From: Rhea pennata
Taxonomy: Eukaryota; Chordata; Aves; Rheiformes; Rheidae
NCBI RefSeq assembly: GCF_028389875.1
Contig: NC_084664.1
Coordinates: forward strand, 135,439,466 to 135,503,465
Length of the DNA: 64,000 nucleotides
Direction of reading: 5' to 3'
The notes beneath the pieces were generated by a model. It made no database searches. It was given only the letters and a program-made list of their open reading frames with translations, and was not told where the DNA came from. Below are positions 54,801-64,000 of the stretch, one piece after another (position 1 is the stretch's first letter; each line of letters opens with the position of its first letter). Made by a program: the position numbers and the translations under genes.

Positions 54801-55600
54801 TGTACTTCCATGCCTGATCTTGGCATTTTTGAAAATTTTTTTGTAACTGCCAAGTGCAAGGTTTTTTAAGTTACTTCTACAGCTCACTGAAAGCAAGCAT
54901 AACTGCAGGTATTAAAACATTTTGTCCTAATGCAGAGGCTGGCTTCCAAATAAGTCATTAAGAAGTCAGTAATCACAGGATTTTGCATACATTTTAAATA
55001 GCAGAGTATTTTCTTTAGATGGGATCATCTTCTCTAGATGTGCTAAGAGAAGGGATCCTTTGCAAAGGAAGGAAATAGACTCTCCCAGTATTTTTTTTTT
55101 CTGGGAGGCAATGATGCAACTGTTTTTCTTTCTACATGATTTGAACTGTATAAATTAGAAGGAAAAAAGTTCAGGACCTTCACAACCTTAAAAAGCTCTC
55201 TTTTTTTTTTCTTTTTTTCCTTTCATGCCAGCACATCTCCAAATTATCTGTCAGGGAAATATACTGGGGGTAACATGAGTAAACTAATAACATTAACCAA
55301 TGCAAAGTCTATGCTGCCCTTTTCTTTAAGTATTTACTCTCTTGTCCTGTCATATTTTTTCACATACATGTCTGTTCTTTGCTTGCTTATTATCTCTGTG
55401 CTGATCTCTTTTTTGGTAGAAAGCAGTATCTCTTTTTTTATATTTCATCACACCTCTTTTTCTACTTTTGTCACATTTTTATCTGTACTTTTCTGTGGAC
55501 ATGCCATTAGTTTCCTCTAAATAATTGCCTAGGAGACAGTTCATTTTCAAAATAAATCAAAACACTGAGAACAGGCCCACTAGAGTTTGTTCTTATTTGC

Positions 55601-55631
<31 letters not shown>

Positions 55632-57053
55632 CAACAAAGCTGTTTCTGAAAATATAAATATTTAAGAAGAAAAATTTAAGAGTTACTTGAAATTAATAAA
55701 CTGAGGATGAATATCAAGTACCTTAATGAGCTGGCATTTATTAATCAGTTTATATAATATGTTAGAAGCTCGCAGAAGCACCTCTGTATTTATTGCTAAT
55801 AATACTAGGAGTTTTTTTTTTTTTTTTTAATACTGTTTTTTTCTAAAGACTCTTCATAAAGACTCTTCATCCCATTGCTTACATTTATTTTTCAGCTTGC
55901 TTGGGAATATGGAATACCTTTTTTTGAAACCAGCGCTAAAGATAATGTGAATATTGAGGATGCATTCTCAACCTTGACCAAAGAAATACTGGAAAAGGTA
56001 GGCTCCTTTTTTGAGTAGAGTGAGAAAGCAAGATCTTTTTCTGTCTGGATTGGGTAGACAGTCATAAATACACAAAAACTTTAGCAAAGCAGAGCCAGTG
56101 CTGCTTTGGCATCAAGTAATTATATTTTTGAGGGATCCTGTAGCTGTTGCCATACCAGGGAATCTGGGGAGAAGAATCCTATGGAGGTGAACAGTAGAGG
56201 AAGGGAGCAGGTAAAATATGGTTCACGGAAGAGATGTAAATTAAGGAAAATTGTGTTTGTGGCTTTCTTATCCACATTTTTCTTTGAGGGAGGTGTTAAT
56301 AGCTATAGAGTAGTTCCAGTTCTGTGCCAGGAAGGTATCTTTTTCCTATAGGTTTCCTCAGGATACACATTGTGTAAAGAGGCTGTGTGCTGATGGAATG
56401 AGTGGACCTCGCAAATGTTTTATCCAAAATTCATAGCTGTTTGTTCAGATGATATACATTAGTGCTGTTGAAATTATTATGACCTAAAGATTTGAGTTAA
56501 TTAGTGATGGAATCAATTCTGTAGCTGTCTACCTAGGATGTGTTGGCATATAGGTCCTTACTACTGAGAGCTGAAATACTTACATAGGACTGAATTATTG
56601 TTAATCAGCTATGAAAATATTTTGCATCACAATTTATTTTTAGACAGTAGAATATTATTTCAGACATTAATGAATGTTCTTCATGCAATGAATTATCATT
56701 GCCATTCATCATCAATATTAGTTATACAAAACTAGCCTTCCATTCAGAATACTTCTGAAGTCATAATAAAGATAAATGAACAAAATTACAGACACAGTCA
56801 CAAGTTGCGGTGTTTTGATTAAGTAGCCATTGGGGATGGTCAGAATAATAGCTCAAGGCTGGATTGCTCCTAAATCAAGGTCCTGTCCTATTATACAGTA
56901 ATACAAGCTGTAGTTGGTTATTTTTTTTAAAAAAATGCTTTTTTATGCTTTTGACTCCCTTAGCATGAAAATGAAACTCAGAAACTTACCGTCAAATACC
57001 ATTTAGAACAGAAGGATTATAGCAGGTCCTTGAATAGCTGGCAAAAATCTCAA
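36784..57053 (+). CDS. Rab8/10-type small GTPase (Rab10-like), last exon not found
   Basis: Six exons (36784-36934, 45127-45187, 46333-46471, 50378-50467, 55896-55997, 56964-57053) join in frame to 211 codons. G motifs seen: P-loop GESSVGKTS (about residues 21-29), switch I threonine in LATIGID (about 49), WDTAGQE with the catalytic glutamine (about 71-77), GNKCD for guanine (about 125-129), ETSAK (about 156-160). The words [15 protein letters not shown] and FFETSAK, and the intron positions (TIG|ID, IW|DTAG, GEK|LA), match what I remember of Rab8/10/13, with Rab10 nearest. Such Rabs direct exocytic and recycling vesicle traffic. Odd: switch I has an Ala5 run and is three residues longer than in Rab10; WDTAGQE is followed by Q instead of R; the tail read so far has no prenylation cysteine. 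I know of no human Rab beside KLHL14, so no symbol is given. Confidence 0.88.
36951..36997 (+). repeat. (CGGCC)n pentanucleotide repeat at start of intron 1
   Basis: About nine perfect CGGCC units, starting 16 bases after the exon 1 donor of the Rab-like gene and inside the CpG island. GC-only and self-complementary in part, so able to form hairpins; likely length-polymorphic. Confidence 0.95.
39779..39816. repeat. T-rich homopolymer tract
   Basis: About 38 bases of T broken by two single C residues. Low-complexity intronic sequence. Confidence 0.95.
45127..45187 (+). CDS. Rab-like gene exon 2 ([12 protein letters not shown] to IW)
   Basis: A strong T-rich acceptor ends in TAG at 45126. 61 bases encode (G)[19 protein letters not shown] and two bases of the W codon; donor gtaagt at 45188. 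These are the interswitch beta strands. The F and W of the Rab hydrophobic triad are present. Confidence 0.92.
45188..46332 (+). other. Rab-like gene intron 2 (1.1 kb)
   Basis: GT-AG. It contains an alternating AT/GT stretch near 45819-45845 and (GT)7 at 46287-46301 close to the 3' splice site. No gene inside. Confidence 0.85.
46333..46471 (+). CDS. Rab-like gene exon 3 (WDTAGQE, switch II)
   Basis: The acceptor tttctttcag ends at 46332 and the donor is gtaaat at 46472. It encodes [20 protein letters not shown], then [12 protein letters not shown], ending KDIHE. The usual R of QER is Q and the usual Y-Y of switch II is Y-F; the rest is normal for a Rab. A (GT)7 tract lies 32 bases upstream of the exon. 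Confidence 0.93.
46472..50377 (+). other. Rab-like gene intron 3 (3.9 kb)
   Basis: GT-AG, AT-rich, with no gene or named repeat recognised. A short GGGTGGGTGGG run lies near 49240. Confidence 0.8.
50378..50467 (+). CDS. Rab-like gene exon 4 (NKCD guanine-binding motif)
   Basis: The acceptor ttctcttttag ends at 50377 and the donor is gtatgc at 50468. It encodes [20 protein letters not shown], then [10 protein letters not shown]. Exactly 30 codons, phase 0 at both ends. Confidence 0.93.
52213..52252. repeat. A-rich homopolymer tract
   Basis: A19, then GAAAG, then another long A run. No retroposed body was recognised in front of it. Confidence 0.95.
52995..53920 (+). mobile_element. CR1 LINE ORF2 fragment, sense, with internal deletion
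   Basis: Translated pieces show CR1 ORF2 features in order: [13 protein letters not shown] (linker between endonuclease and reverse transcriptase), then [20 protein letters not shown], a broken VSLTS-like region, then GYVDQ...FNKAF-type reverse transcriptase remnants. DNA for GGAATACTATATCCAGTTTT and TTCAAGAAGGATGTTGAGAA from the ORF2 end follows, ending near GAGGAGAGCTGAGGGA. Frameshifts and stops break the frame, and a piece of the reverse transcriptase is missing. CR1 is the dominant non-LTR retrotransposon of birds and other reptiles. Confidence 0.9.
53936..54001 (+). pseudogene. tRNA-Val(UAC)-like sequence lacking its 5' acceptor strand
   Basis: From position 8 onward this follows tRNA-Val. 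The A box is TAGTGTAGTGG and a D-arm follows (TTATCAC). The anticodon arm is TCTGC-TTTACAT-GCAGG with anticodon TAC. The B box is GGTTCAAGCCC, and the 3' acceptor strand is GGAACCA. The seven bases that should pair with the acceptor (GGTTCCA) are replaced by an unrelated TTATCAG, so it cannot fold into a complete tRNA. Both internal RNA polymerase III promoter boxes are intact. It is joined directly to a CR1 3' tail, so it is better seen as the head of a SINE-like element than as a gene. Confidence 0.8.
54002..54072 (+). mobile_element. CR1-type 3' tail joined to the tRNA-like head
   Basis: GGAAGGTTGGACTAGATGAT followed by ACAGAGGTCCCTTCCAACC is the characteristic CR1 3' end, with its hairpin (GGTTGGA/TCCAACC) and a terminal GATTCTGTG unit. 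The CR1 reverse transcriptase recognises this end. The 3'UTR bases normally lying between the ORF2 end and this tail are absent and replaced by the tRNA-like head. Confidence 0.85.
55601..55628. repeat. A28 homopolymer
   Basis: 28 consecutive A residues in intron 4, about 270 bases upstream of exon 5. Confidence 0.95.
55896..55997 (+). CDS. Rab-like gene exon 5 (ETSAK motif)
   Basis: The acceptor tatttttcag ends at 55895 and the donor is gtaggc at 55998. It encodes [20 protein letters not shown], then [14 protein letters not shown]. 34 codons, phase 0 at both ends. A 13-base direct duplication (AAAGACTCTTCAT) lies just upstream at about 55845-55871. Confidence 0.93.
55998..56963 (+). other. 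Rab-like gene intron 5 (966 bp)
   Basis: GT-AG, AT-rich, no gene or repeat recognised. Confidence 0.85.
56964..57053 (+). CDS. Rab-like gene exon 6 (hypervariable tail, incomplete)
   Basis: The acceptor gactcccttag ends at 56963. 30 codons encode [20 protein letters not shown], then [10 protein letters not shown], a polar tail typical of the Rab hypervariable region. A good donor, gtaaga, follows at 57054. If it is not spliced, the frame adds V-R and stops at TGA 57060-57062, giving a tail without cysteine. Splicing to a further exon with a prenylation motif is therefore more likely. Confidence 0.8.
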
Positions 57054-60000
57054 GTAAGATGATTCAAATTTTCTCATAAACAAAAAAGACATTGCTGTAA
57101 ATAAAGAATACATTTGTTAGTGTGAAGCATGAAAACTACAAAGAAATAATTGTGATCATAACTGTTGCAAAGACAAATATCTGTCAAGCTAATATTAATT
57201 TCTGCACAGTGCATTTTGGAAAGATTTGAGAGAATTCTCTGCAGCAGGTAGAAATGATGTTTGGATATTTTTCACTCCTAGATTGCCTGCATCCATTTTA
57301 CTTTAAGTGGAATTTTGTTATTGCTACTCATCTTCATGAAAATTCATGTTTTCTCTATGTGAATTTCAACATGATTTGTATCATGTTGAAAATACTGTAC
57401 TTCAGTGTGGCTTTAATTAGAGCTGCTTGAGACTACAATTGTACACTCTGTGTGCTTGTGTTTGCAAAATATGTCTATGAGGGTTTACCAAATTTGTCTC
57501 TAGTAACATTCAGCCTAGCTAGAAATGCTTGTAACCCCTGACGGGGCCTCAGTACATCCCAGTAGTTTGATGAATAATTTGCCATTTTTAGGGAAATGCA
57601 TTTGGTGATTTGGACAAGGGCTCTTTCACTTCGGCCCATCTGGCTTTCCCACTGGCCTGGTATGACAGAGCTCACAGTGAAAAAATAAATAAATCTACCA
57701 CACAGTTTCATCATGGTTTTAAGGTTCAACAAAATAATTTGCTTGTTCGCAAAACTGCGAAATCTGAATGTGCTACTTGAATTTTAACTTCCTTTAACTG
57801 AGGAAAATTTGGAGAAGGGAAAATGCAGTAAAAAGTGTGACCAGTAGCTGTGAAAAATGGCATGATAGATGCCAGTCTGAGATGACTCCAGTGGTATACC
57901 CATTCGGTAATACTAAAATATGTACTTGCTGATTGTAAAAAGGAGTTACAGCGTTGCACAGTATTTTGGCCCAAGACACCTGTGTCTGAGGTAGAAGGAT
58001 ATTGGGCCTTGCTTACTTTCACAATGAGACTGCCTGCCCTGGACTGATGAGACACTTCAGTGTAAGCATGTCACTGGTTTACCAGTCCCACGCAGGAAAT
58101 TCATTTTAAGGAGCTCTCGAGCAAAGTCTATTAGGGTAATGCTCTTAGGAAATAGGTTGGAGTCATTCAGAAACAAGATAGAGAGATGGATAGATTCATA
58201 CATACATAAACAGGCAGGCAGACAGTAGACAATTTTCAAATACATTGCAGTAGGTTTTATTAATCCTAGGAAATCTAGGATGTTTTATATATACACTTTT
58301 GTTCACCATCTACAGGCCTGTCTTTATTAACTAAACTACAGAAAATGCTCCTGTAGATGGGAAGGATCAGTGTCCAGAGATGTAGGGCTCATCCAGAGGT
58401 AATGAGCTTCTTGATTCTCTTGAAATTGAGAGCAGTTTGTGGTGCAAAGGAGCATTCTTGATTGGAAAAAAAAACATGGAAATGTGTCAGACTTAAAATT
58501 AGGAAGTCATTGTTTCGTGCTGCATTTTCCTGTTTGTAGAGTGGTGATTTGAAACAACAGAGCATGCGACCTCTTCTTTTGTATTTTTACTTTTATTGGG
58601 CTTAAGATGGGAGAAAACTTCTGTATCCCAGGGATTTCATATAACTAAAGCACTACATAGCCTTTCAGATATTTATGATATATGAAAGCTATTCTACACT
58701 GGTCTCAGTCCTACCACTCTTAAATGGAAGGTCACGTTAAAACAATCAGATATTATTTTACAGCTTACATTAGTGACAGCTTATATCAGTAACAGCTAGG
58801 GAGTTGTGCCATTTTCTGAGAATGGCTAATTCATGTTTTTTCAAACAATCATTATTAACTATTTGATTTTATTGGAAAGGCTGTAGTGTCAATGTTTTTG
58901 TCAAGTTACCAAGTATTCTAGAGGTTTGCTTAGATATGTTGACAAATAACAACAATATTTTACTTTTTCACTGTTCTTATGAGTCTGATTTCAGATATGC
59001 CTAAACCTGCTCATTAATAGATGACAGCTGTTCCTTAAAACTGCTTCTGGTTACCAGTGTAATATTTGTAATTATGAGTCAGTATATATAAAAAAACAAC
59101 CACCCTCAAAATACCACCCATAATGCAGTTAGTATTTGCACTTTTGTGTTGTTTGGTTTAATGGCTGAAGAGCAGTAGGCTTCTCAAGTAGCTTTTAAAA
59201 AAATATTACAAGATTTTTATTTCTCTCTTCTTGGGTGTGGTGTTTGGCATTTTTTCTAAAGTGGGAGCAGAATGAGAGACACTATTTAACAAAAAGAAAA
59301 AAGAACTGAAGTTTTTGCCCTTTTCTTAAGACTGCTATAGAAGCAGCCAAAACTTATGTTCTACCTACTTCCCAGAAATGATTAACTATAAAGATTGATC
59401 AAGTATTTCTTTTTTGCCCTCAGTCATGCTGCATAGCAAATAAAGCGTAGGCTTTATTTGTCCTTTATTTATCTTATACTGACCACAGAATATTTATTTC
59501 TTCATGAGGTTTTTCATAATACTCCTAATACTGTATTTTAGATCTATTTCAGATGTTTATCTACATAACCTTCTTAGTAACACTAGGTAGTATATTCTGC
59601 ATTGCGCATATGGGAACCAAGGTACAGAGGTTAAAGCAAAAAGGGTAAATGGTACCAACTGACTTGGTGTTGGAGGAATGTAAGGCATAATTTTATTACG
59701 CAGTCTTATTTAATTCAAAATAAAGTCTACTTTGGACATTGAATGAGCCAGATGTATTCTTTTGGAAATGGTAGCATATAATTAGGTCTTGAAAATCAAA
59801 ACTTAATCATAAGGTTTATTTAAGTATATGGGATGAGACTCATCTTAGCATGCAACCTTAGCCAGTTAAAATTTAGGTGACCAGTCTAGTGTAATTGTCT
59901 AGCATCTTCTATATTCAATGGACAGAAACTCAAATTTAGGATAAAATCATGTTCTAGAGGTGCTTGCCTTTCCATTGATTACAGAAGACTCCATATCTCA

Positions 60001-63000
60001 AACTATATGATTTCATATGATTAAATGAACTCCCAGTCTCAAGGAAACTAAAGTTATACAGTGGGCCTTTTTTCTGGCTTTTATCTCTGAAAGATTTTGA
60101 CTTTGCAGCCTGATTGTGCTCTTAACATACATTTTTTTCAGGTGGAATGATACTAATTCTTAAATAGATGATAAGTAGGGGGAGGATTCTGATTCTAAAC
60201 ACAGTTGTCAAGTTAATGAAGTATCTAGTTGCAGTACTGCATTGTTGCAGTCTACATGATATTAACAGAAGAGGGAGATAGAGACCCACACTTTGCCCAC
60301 ACATTATATATATTCTAGAAACTGTGGAACAGCAGGATTTGGGAATAAGGAGTGCCATTCCAATTTCTTGAAGAGAATGTTCTGCATTGGTTAGATCCCT
60401 TTGTTTCTGACTTCTTATCCTCTCCTGCCCCTGTCTCTGCCCTAGAGAGATCCTTTTCTCTGATAGGATATCCCTAGCTCTTGCTGATACTTCTTGTGCC
60501 CTGTCCTACCCATTCCTGTTGTGAAAGGAGAATCTTGTATTTTGAACAAGTAATTTCGTCTCTAGAATTACAGAAGAAATACAAAGAAATACAGGCCAGG
60601 AACATGGCAGGACCGATCTTAATAACGGAGATCTCTCTACTGACGGTTCAGGCATAGAGGTTGCATTAACTTAATTGCAGAAGAGTCTTTACCCTACTTT
60701 GCCTTTCTTTGCCAAGCCTCACTATTAAATATAAACAAAATAGTTATTAACTATGATCATTTTATCATTAGAGAGAATAAAAATCCCCAGAATGTAAACA
60801 AATTACAAATAATAGTAACTTCAGTTACAGTCCATTATGCCTATTTCTCTAAATCAGTCTTCCAACAGGTATTCTGGGTCTGCCTTTCATGGGAGCATTG
60901 ACATACATAGGGTAATTCATAGCAATCTATAGCAAACTTTGTCTCCAAAATAATGAAACCCATACAAGGTATCAGAAATTGATGCCAGACAGGTGAACCA
61001 TGTTTACTTTAATACTGGTAATTAGAACAGTTTTTCAGCAAGCAACAGGCAGCTGGTGTTAACTAAGATGCTAGAAGGCATTCAAAGAAATTCCCTAATT
61101 TTTGGATGATATTTCTCTTTGTATATCAGCTTAGCTTTTGTTCCCTGAGCAAGAACAAGCCAAAAACGTTTAGGATACCAGTCATCTCATCAAAATTTAG
61201 CTGTCTAGAAGTTAGGTATCTAGTGTCAGTTAGTAATTTAAACTCTCTTTATAGTTAGTGAAAAGAGACAGAAGACTGTGCGGAGCGGTTCATCCTGTCT
61301 GATCTTCTCCACTGACATTGCAGAGAGCTTAAAAAATTGGTTTAAACAAATGTCTGTCTGTTATGTGAGACATGTCTGCTGTGCTACTCAATAGCAAAAA
61401 ATAGTATTTTATAGCAGTATACTTCAATGTCTCATCGAAATCACTACATGGAAAAATGACATCTGTCTCTTTGGTGGTATTTTCAAAACTCCAATTTGCC
61501 CAAGATGTTGAAGTGGGAACTGGAGCATCTTGATACTGTTTTGGTTCTTCTCACCTTTTCACTATTTTCTGTTGTTTGTGGGCTGGTTTGTAGAGGAGTG
61601 AGTTTCAACAGGTTGAGTTGAAATGTGAGCTAAAACGGTAAGTGCTGTGAGGGAGGGAACCATGAACCAAGAACCTGCCTTGTTCTCTCCACTGGGAGGA
61701 ATATGCATACCTCCCATCTGTAATTTCACAAGAGCAGGCTGCCGCCCCTCTTCCGAGACTTCACTGAATTTGAGTACTGCAGGGGATTGCTTGGGACTGC
61801 TGTTTTATCGGTTCTGCCATTTCTGCAGGACTCCTGGTATCTCTTCAGATTATGAATATGTACGTTTTAAATGTATGCACAGCATATTTGCTTAAATGAA
61901 TCCTAAACTCTTATTTGCCTTAAGATCCTATGTGAAAATGACTCATCAACCTGAAGTGATCCTTAAAGCATTCATGTTTAAATGGTTTTGAAAACAAACT
62001 ATTACCTATTCTTCATTTGTGGAGAGGTGGTTTTTGTCTTTCTGTCCTAGATAGTTTATTGATTAACTATTATCAGATAATGAATTTACAGTTAATATGA
62101 ACAATTTCAGTGTCAAATAGGTTTTGCCGTTATTAATCAGTTATAGAATTAAGGATCTTTGCTATACATGAACAATTTGTTAGCCACCCAGAATGCTATT
62201 AAGCAGTAAGATATCTGCAAGTAAACATCTTCAGCATTTAGGGAATATATGTTTTACCCCTTTAACTGGAAGCATGACATTAGATATAACCTGAAACATT
62301 TTAAAATTACCTGTTTTCTCTAAAGTTTCCCTTTCCCTTGTGGAAAAAAGAAGGAATGAATCAAAATCTACTTAGTTTATGTCCACAATAATGAATGCTT
62401 GGTGTTATTTTTTCTTGGTCCTAATAAAGGGCATTTTAAATTTTCTTTTGTACCATTTCCTTCCAAAGCTTTTTCACAGAATCTTTAAACCAGAGTGGTG
62501 CAGTGCTCCTTAAGAGGACAAGGTTATGGCAGTTTACTTTTGAGTCTGTCTTGTTCCCTCTTTTCAGAAAGATTTTCCTATTTTATATTTACAATCTGCA
62601 GTTGCAGACTCTGTCAAATACTGTCTCCATTTAGCACAAACCATAATGGTGAATGCCTGTATTCAAGCATCTTACATGATTGCATAAAAAAATAAATCAG
62701 AAGTTAAAGCTGCATGTCAGAATTTATGTGAGAACTTTCAAGGGTAATAAAAATGATGTTATCTTCATTGGCTCTTGTCACTCCAATGGAAAAGTAAAAG
62801 TACCTGGGCTGTATTTCTTCATCCATCATTTATGTGTCACTAATGGTAAGTATTTCTTAAAATCAGAAAATAACAAACAGTCATCAAGTACCCTATAGTC
62901 AGAACAGTAAGTTTTAATAATGTTACAGCTTTGGTGTCCATATTGAGGTGTGGCTGCTGTGATACCTTTCCTGCTCTCTGTTCCTACCTCATCCATCACT

Positions 63001-64000
63001 TTGAATCCCTTCCCTTGTGTTTGATCTTCTCATCCATCACCAGGAGTCTTGCTGAGTCCCTGCAGACCCAGGGGTCACGCTCACTCACTCGCTCCCTGGA
63101 ACAGCACGCAGCACAGTCCTGTTAGTATACACACAGAGGTAGAACACACAGCTGTGGGAGAAAAAAACCCCAAATTTCAAGTGTTGTCTCCAAAATTTGA
63201 AGTAGTGTTAAATATTCCTAACCACATGGGGTGTAAGAATTATTTTTATTTGGGGAAACCTTTTATTTTTCCCTCATTTTGTTCTTTGAATCAACTGAAT
63301 AACTTGAGGTGAAACTTTCTGGATATAGTCAACATTAGACTAGCATGTGACCTATCATACAAGTAACTTCTAGATTCTAAATAATGATTAGAATTGTAGT
63401 ACATGATGCCATTATTTCCAATTTTTCTTTCCATACTTTGAATTTCATGAAATTCCTGCTTAGATAGCTGTCCTTTCTGGAAGCTTCTCTGTATTGTGAG
63501 AAAGGAGGCTAATAACTGTTGGTTTTGGGTTGAGAGAGGAATGTGGTGAATCCAGTGGTTGTGTGTACTTCTCTGTATATCATTACAAACTCGGTAAACC
63601 TGCCAAGAAGAATACAGGAGAATAGAAAGTGGAGAGGTTAAGACTTCTTTTTCCCAGGAATCTGGCACTCTGTATCTTTGTGCTTGAATTTGGAGTTCTC
63701 TGTTCATATTTTTAGTGTCCAAAGTTGCAACATTTACTCGTCCTGTTTGCATAGCTGGTTTAGATTTTTTTCTCTGGTCAGCATTCATTATCTAGTTGAG
63801 TTGATTGCCAAAAGGAAGAGTCCTTTGTTGCTGATCTTTTTAAAATCTTCTTTTGCAATTAGCAAATAAGTGTTTTACAAGGGTGGAATGCTATTTTGAT
63901 AGCTCTGTCTTGATAAGTTGAATTGTTTGCGTTTGGGTGTATTCCTGGTTTTTAAATACTGGCAAGAAAATGTAGAGAATTAAAGTAAATTTCACAAAGT
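57054..64000 (+). other. Intron or 3' flank of the Rab-like gene
   Basis: The region should hold, or lead to, the final prenylation exon. No acceptor followed by a CC, CXC or CAAX ending was found. The best weak candidate is 61039-61062 (acceptor gtttttcag; QATGSWC-stop). AATAAA hexamers occur at 62423 and 62691. A 165-codon minus-strand open frame at 63291-63788 is unexplained. Small tetranucleotide clusters (GATA, CATA, GGCA) lie at 58180-58220. Confidence 0.5.

Larger units (their letters stand above)
50468..55895 (+). other. Rab-like gene intron 4 (5.4 kb) with LINE/tRNA insert
   Basis: GT-AG. It contains the CR1 LINE fragment and tRNA-like/CR1-tail chimera at 52,995-54,072 and A-rich tracts at 52213-52252 and 55601-55628. 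All inserts are in the same orientation as the gene. Confidence 0.85.

Noticed and set aside
57282..57359. Possible last Rab exon with a hydrophobic tail (IACIHFTLSGILLLLIFMK...)
   Set aside because: The acceptor is ordinary and the frame is open, but a membrane-anchor tail would be without precedent for this Rab group. Acceptor-like sites are frequent in this AT-rich DNA.
59262..59309. Possible last Rab exon with a polybasic ending (WEQNERHYLTKRKKN)
   Set aside because: The acceptor AAAG is poor, the frame has no cysteine, and there is no independent support.
1..64000. CRISPR arrays, bacterial-type operons, endogenous retroviruses, LTR pairs
   Set aside because: None of the needed repeats, LTR ends, gag/pol words or operon-like gene packing was seen. 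The sequence is vertebrate nuclear DNA.

Overview
The window is vertebrate nuclear DNA, most likely from a bird (at least a sauropsid). Genes are split by GT-AG introns of 0.1 to 8 kb. The background is AT-rich with one strong CpG island. The only recognisable transposon family is CR1/L3-type LINEs, all old and broken. No bacterial-style operons, CRISPR arrays or intact viral elements are visible. Two protein genes can be read, both on the + strand and both incomplete.

Gene 1 (about 1,903-8,455) is the 3' third of KLHL14, a BTB-Kelch protein. Four coding exons (1903-2093, 2221-2379, 5112-5269, 5746-5886) encode the last four Kelch glycine doublets and the C-terminus. The BTB and BACK exons must lie upstream of base 1. 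The first intron in the window is only 127 bp and has a GC-AG donor. A 3'UTR of about 2.5 kb follows, with two candidate polyadenylation signals and one palindromic interspersed repeat.

From about 8.5 to 36.2 kb is AT-rich DNA with no supportable gene. It holds three old CR1/L3 fragments (about 12.27-12.45 kb and 21.03-22.33 kb on the minus strand, about 30.47-30.73 kb on the plus strand), long homopolymer tracts and an (AAAAC)n microsatellite.

Gene 2 (36,784 to beyond 57,053) starts in a CpG island (about 36.26-37.08 kb) and encodes a Rab-family small GTPase of the Rab8/10/13 type, nearest to Rab10 by eye. Six in-phase exons give 211 codons with all five G motifs. Its switch I is alanine-rich and three residues longer than in Rab10, and the arginine usually found after WDTAGQE is glutamine. 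No convincing exon carrying the C-terminal prenylation cysteines was found. I do not recall a Rab gene next to KLHL14 in human, so it may be a lineage-restricted or mammal-lost paralogue. It is the most interesting gene here.

Intron 4 of the Rab gene carries a broken + strand CR1 (about 52,995-53,920). Fused to it is a tRNA-Val(UAC)-like head with intact pol III A and B boxes, followed directly by a CR1 3' tail (53,936-54,072). This has the layout of a CR1-mobilised, tRNA-headed SINE and is the second most interesting item. The last 7 kb of the window is intron or 3' flank of the Rab gene, plus an unexplained 165-codon open frame on the minus strand near the right edge.

The two genes are head-to-tail but have no evident functional link. 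KLHL14 is a presumed Cullin-3 adaptor, and the Rab is a presumed membrane-traffic switch.
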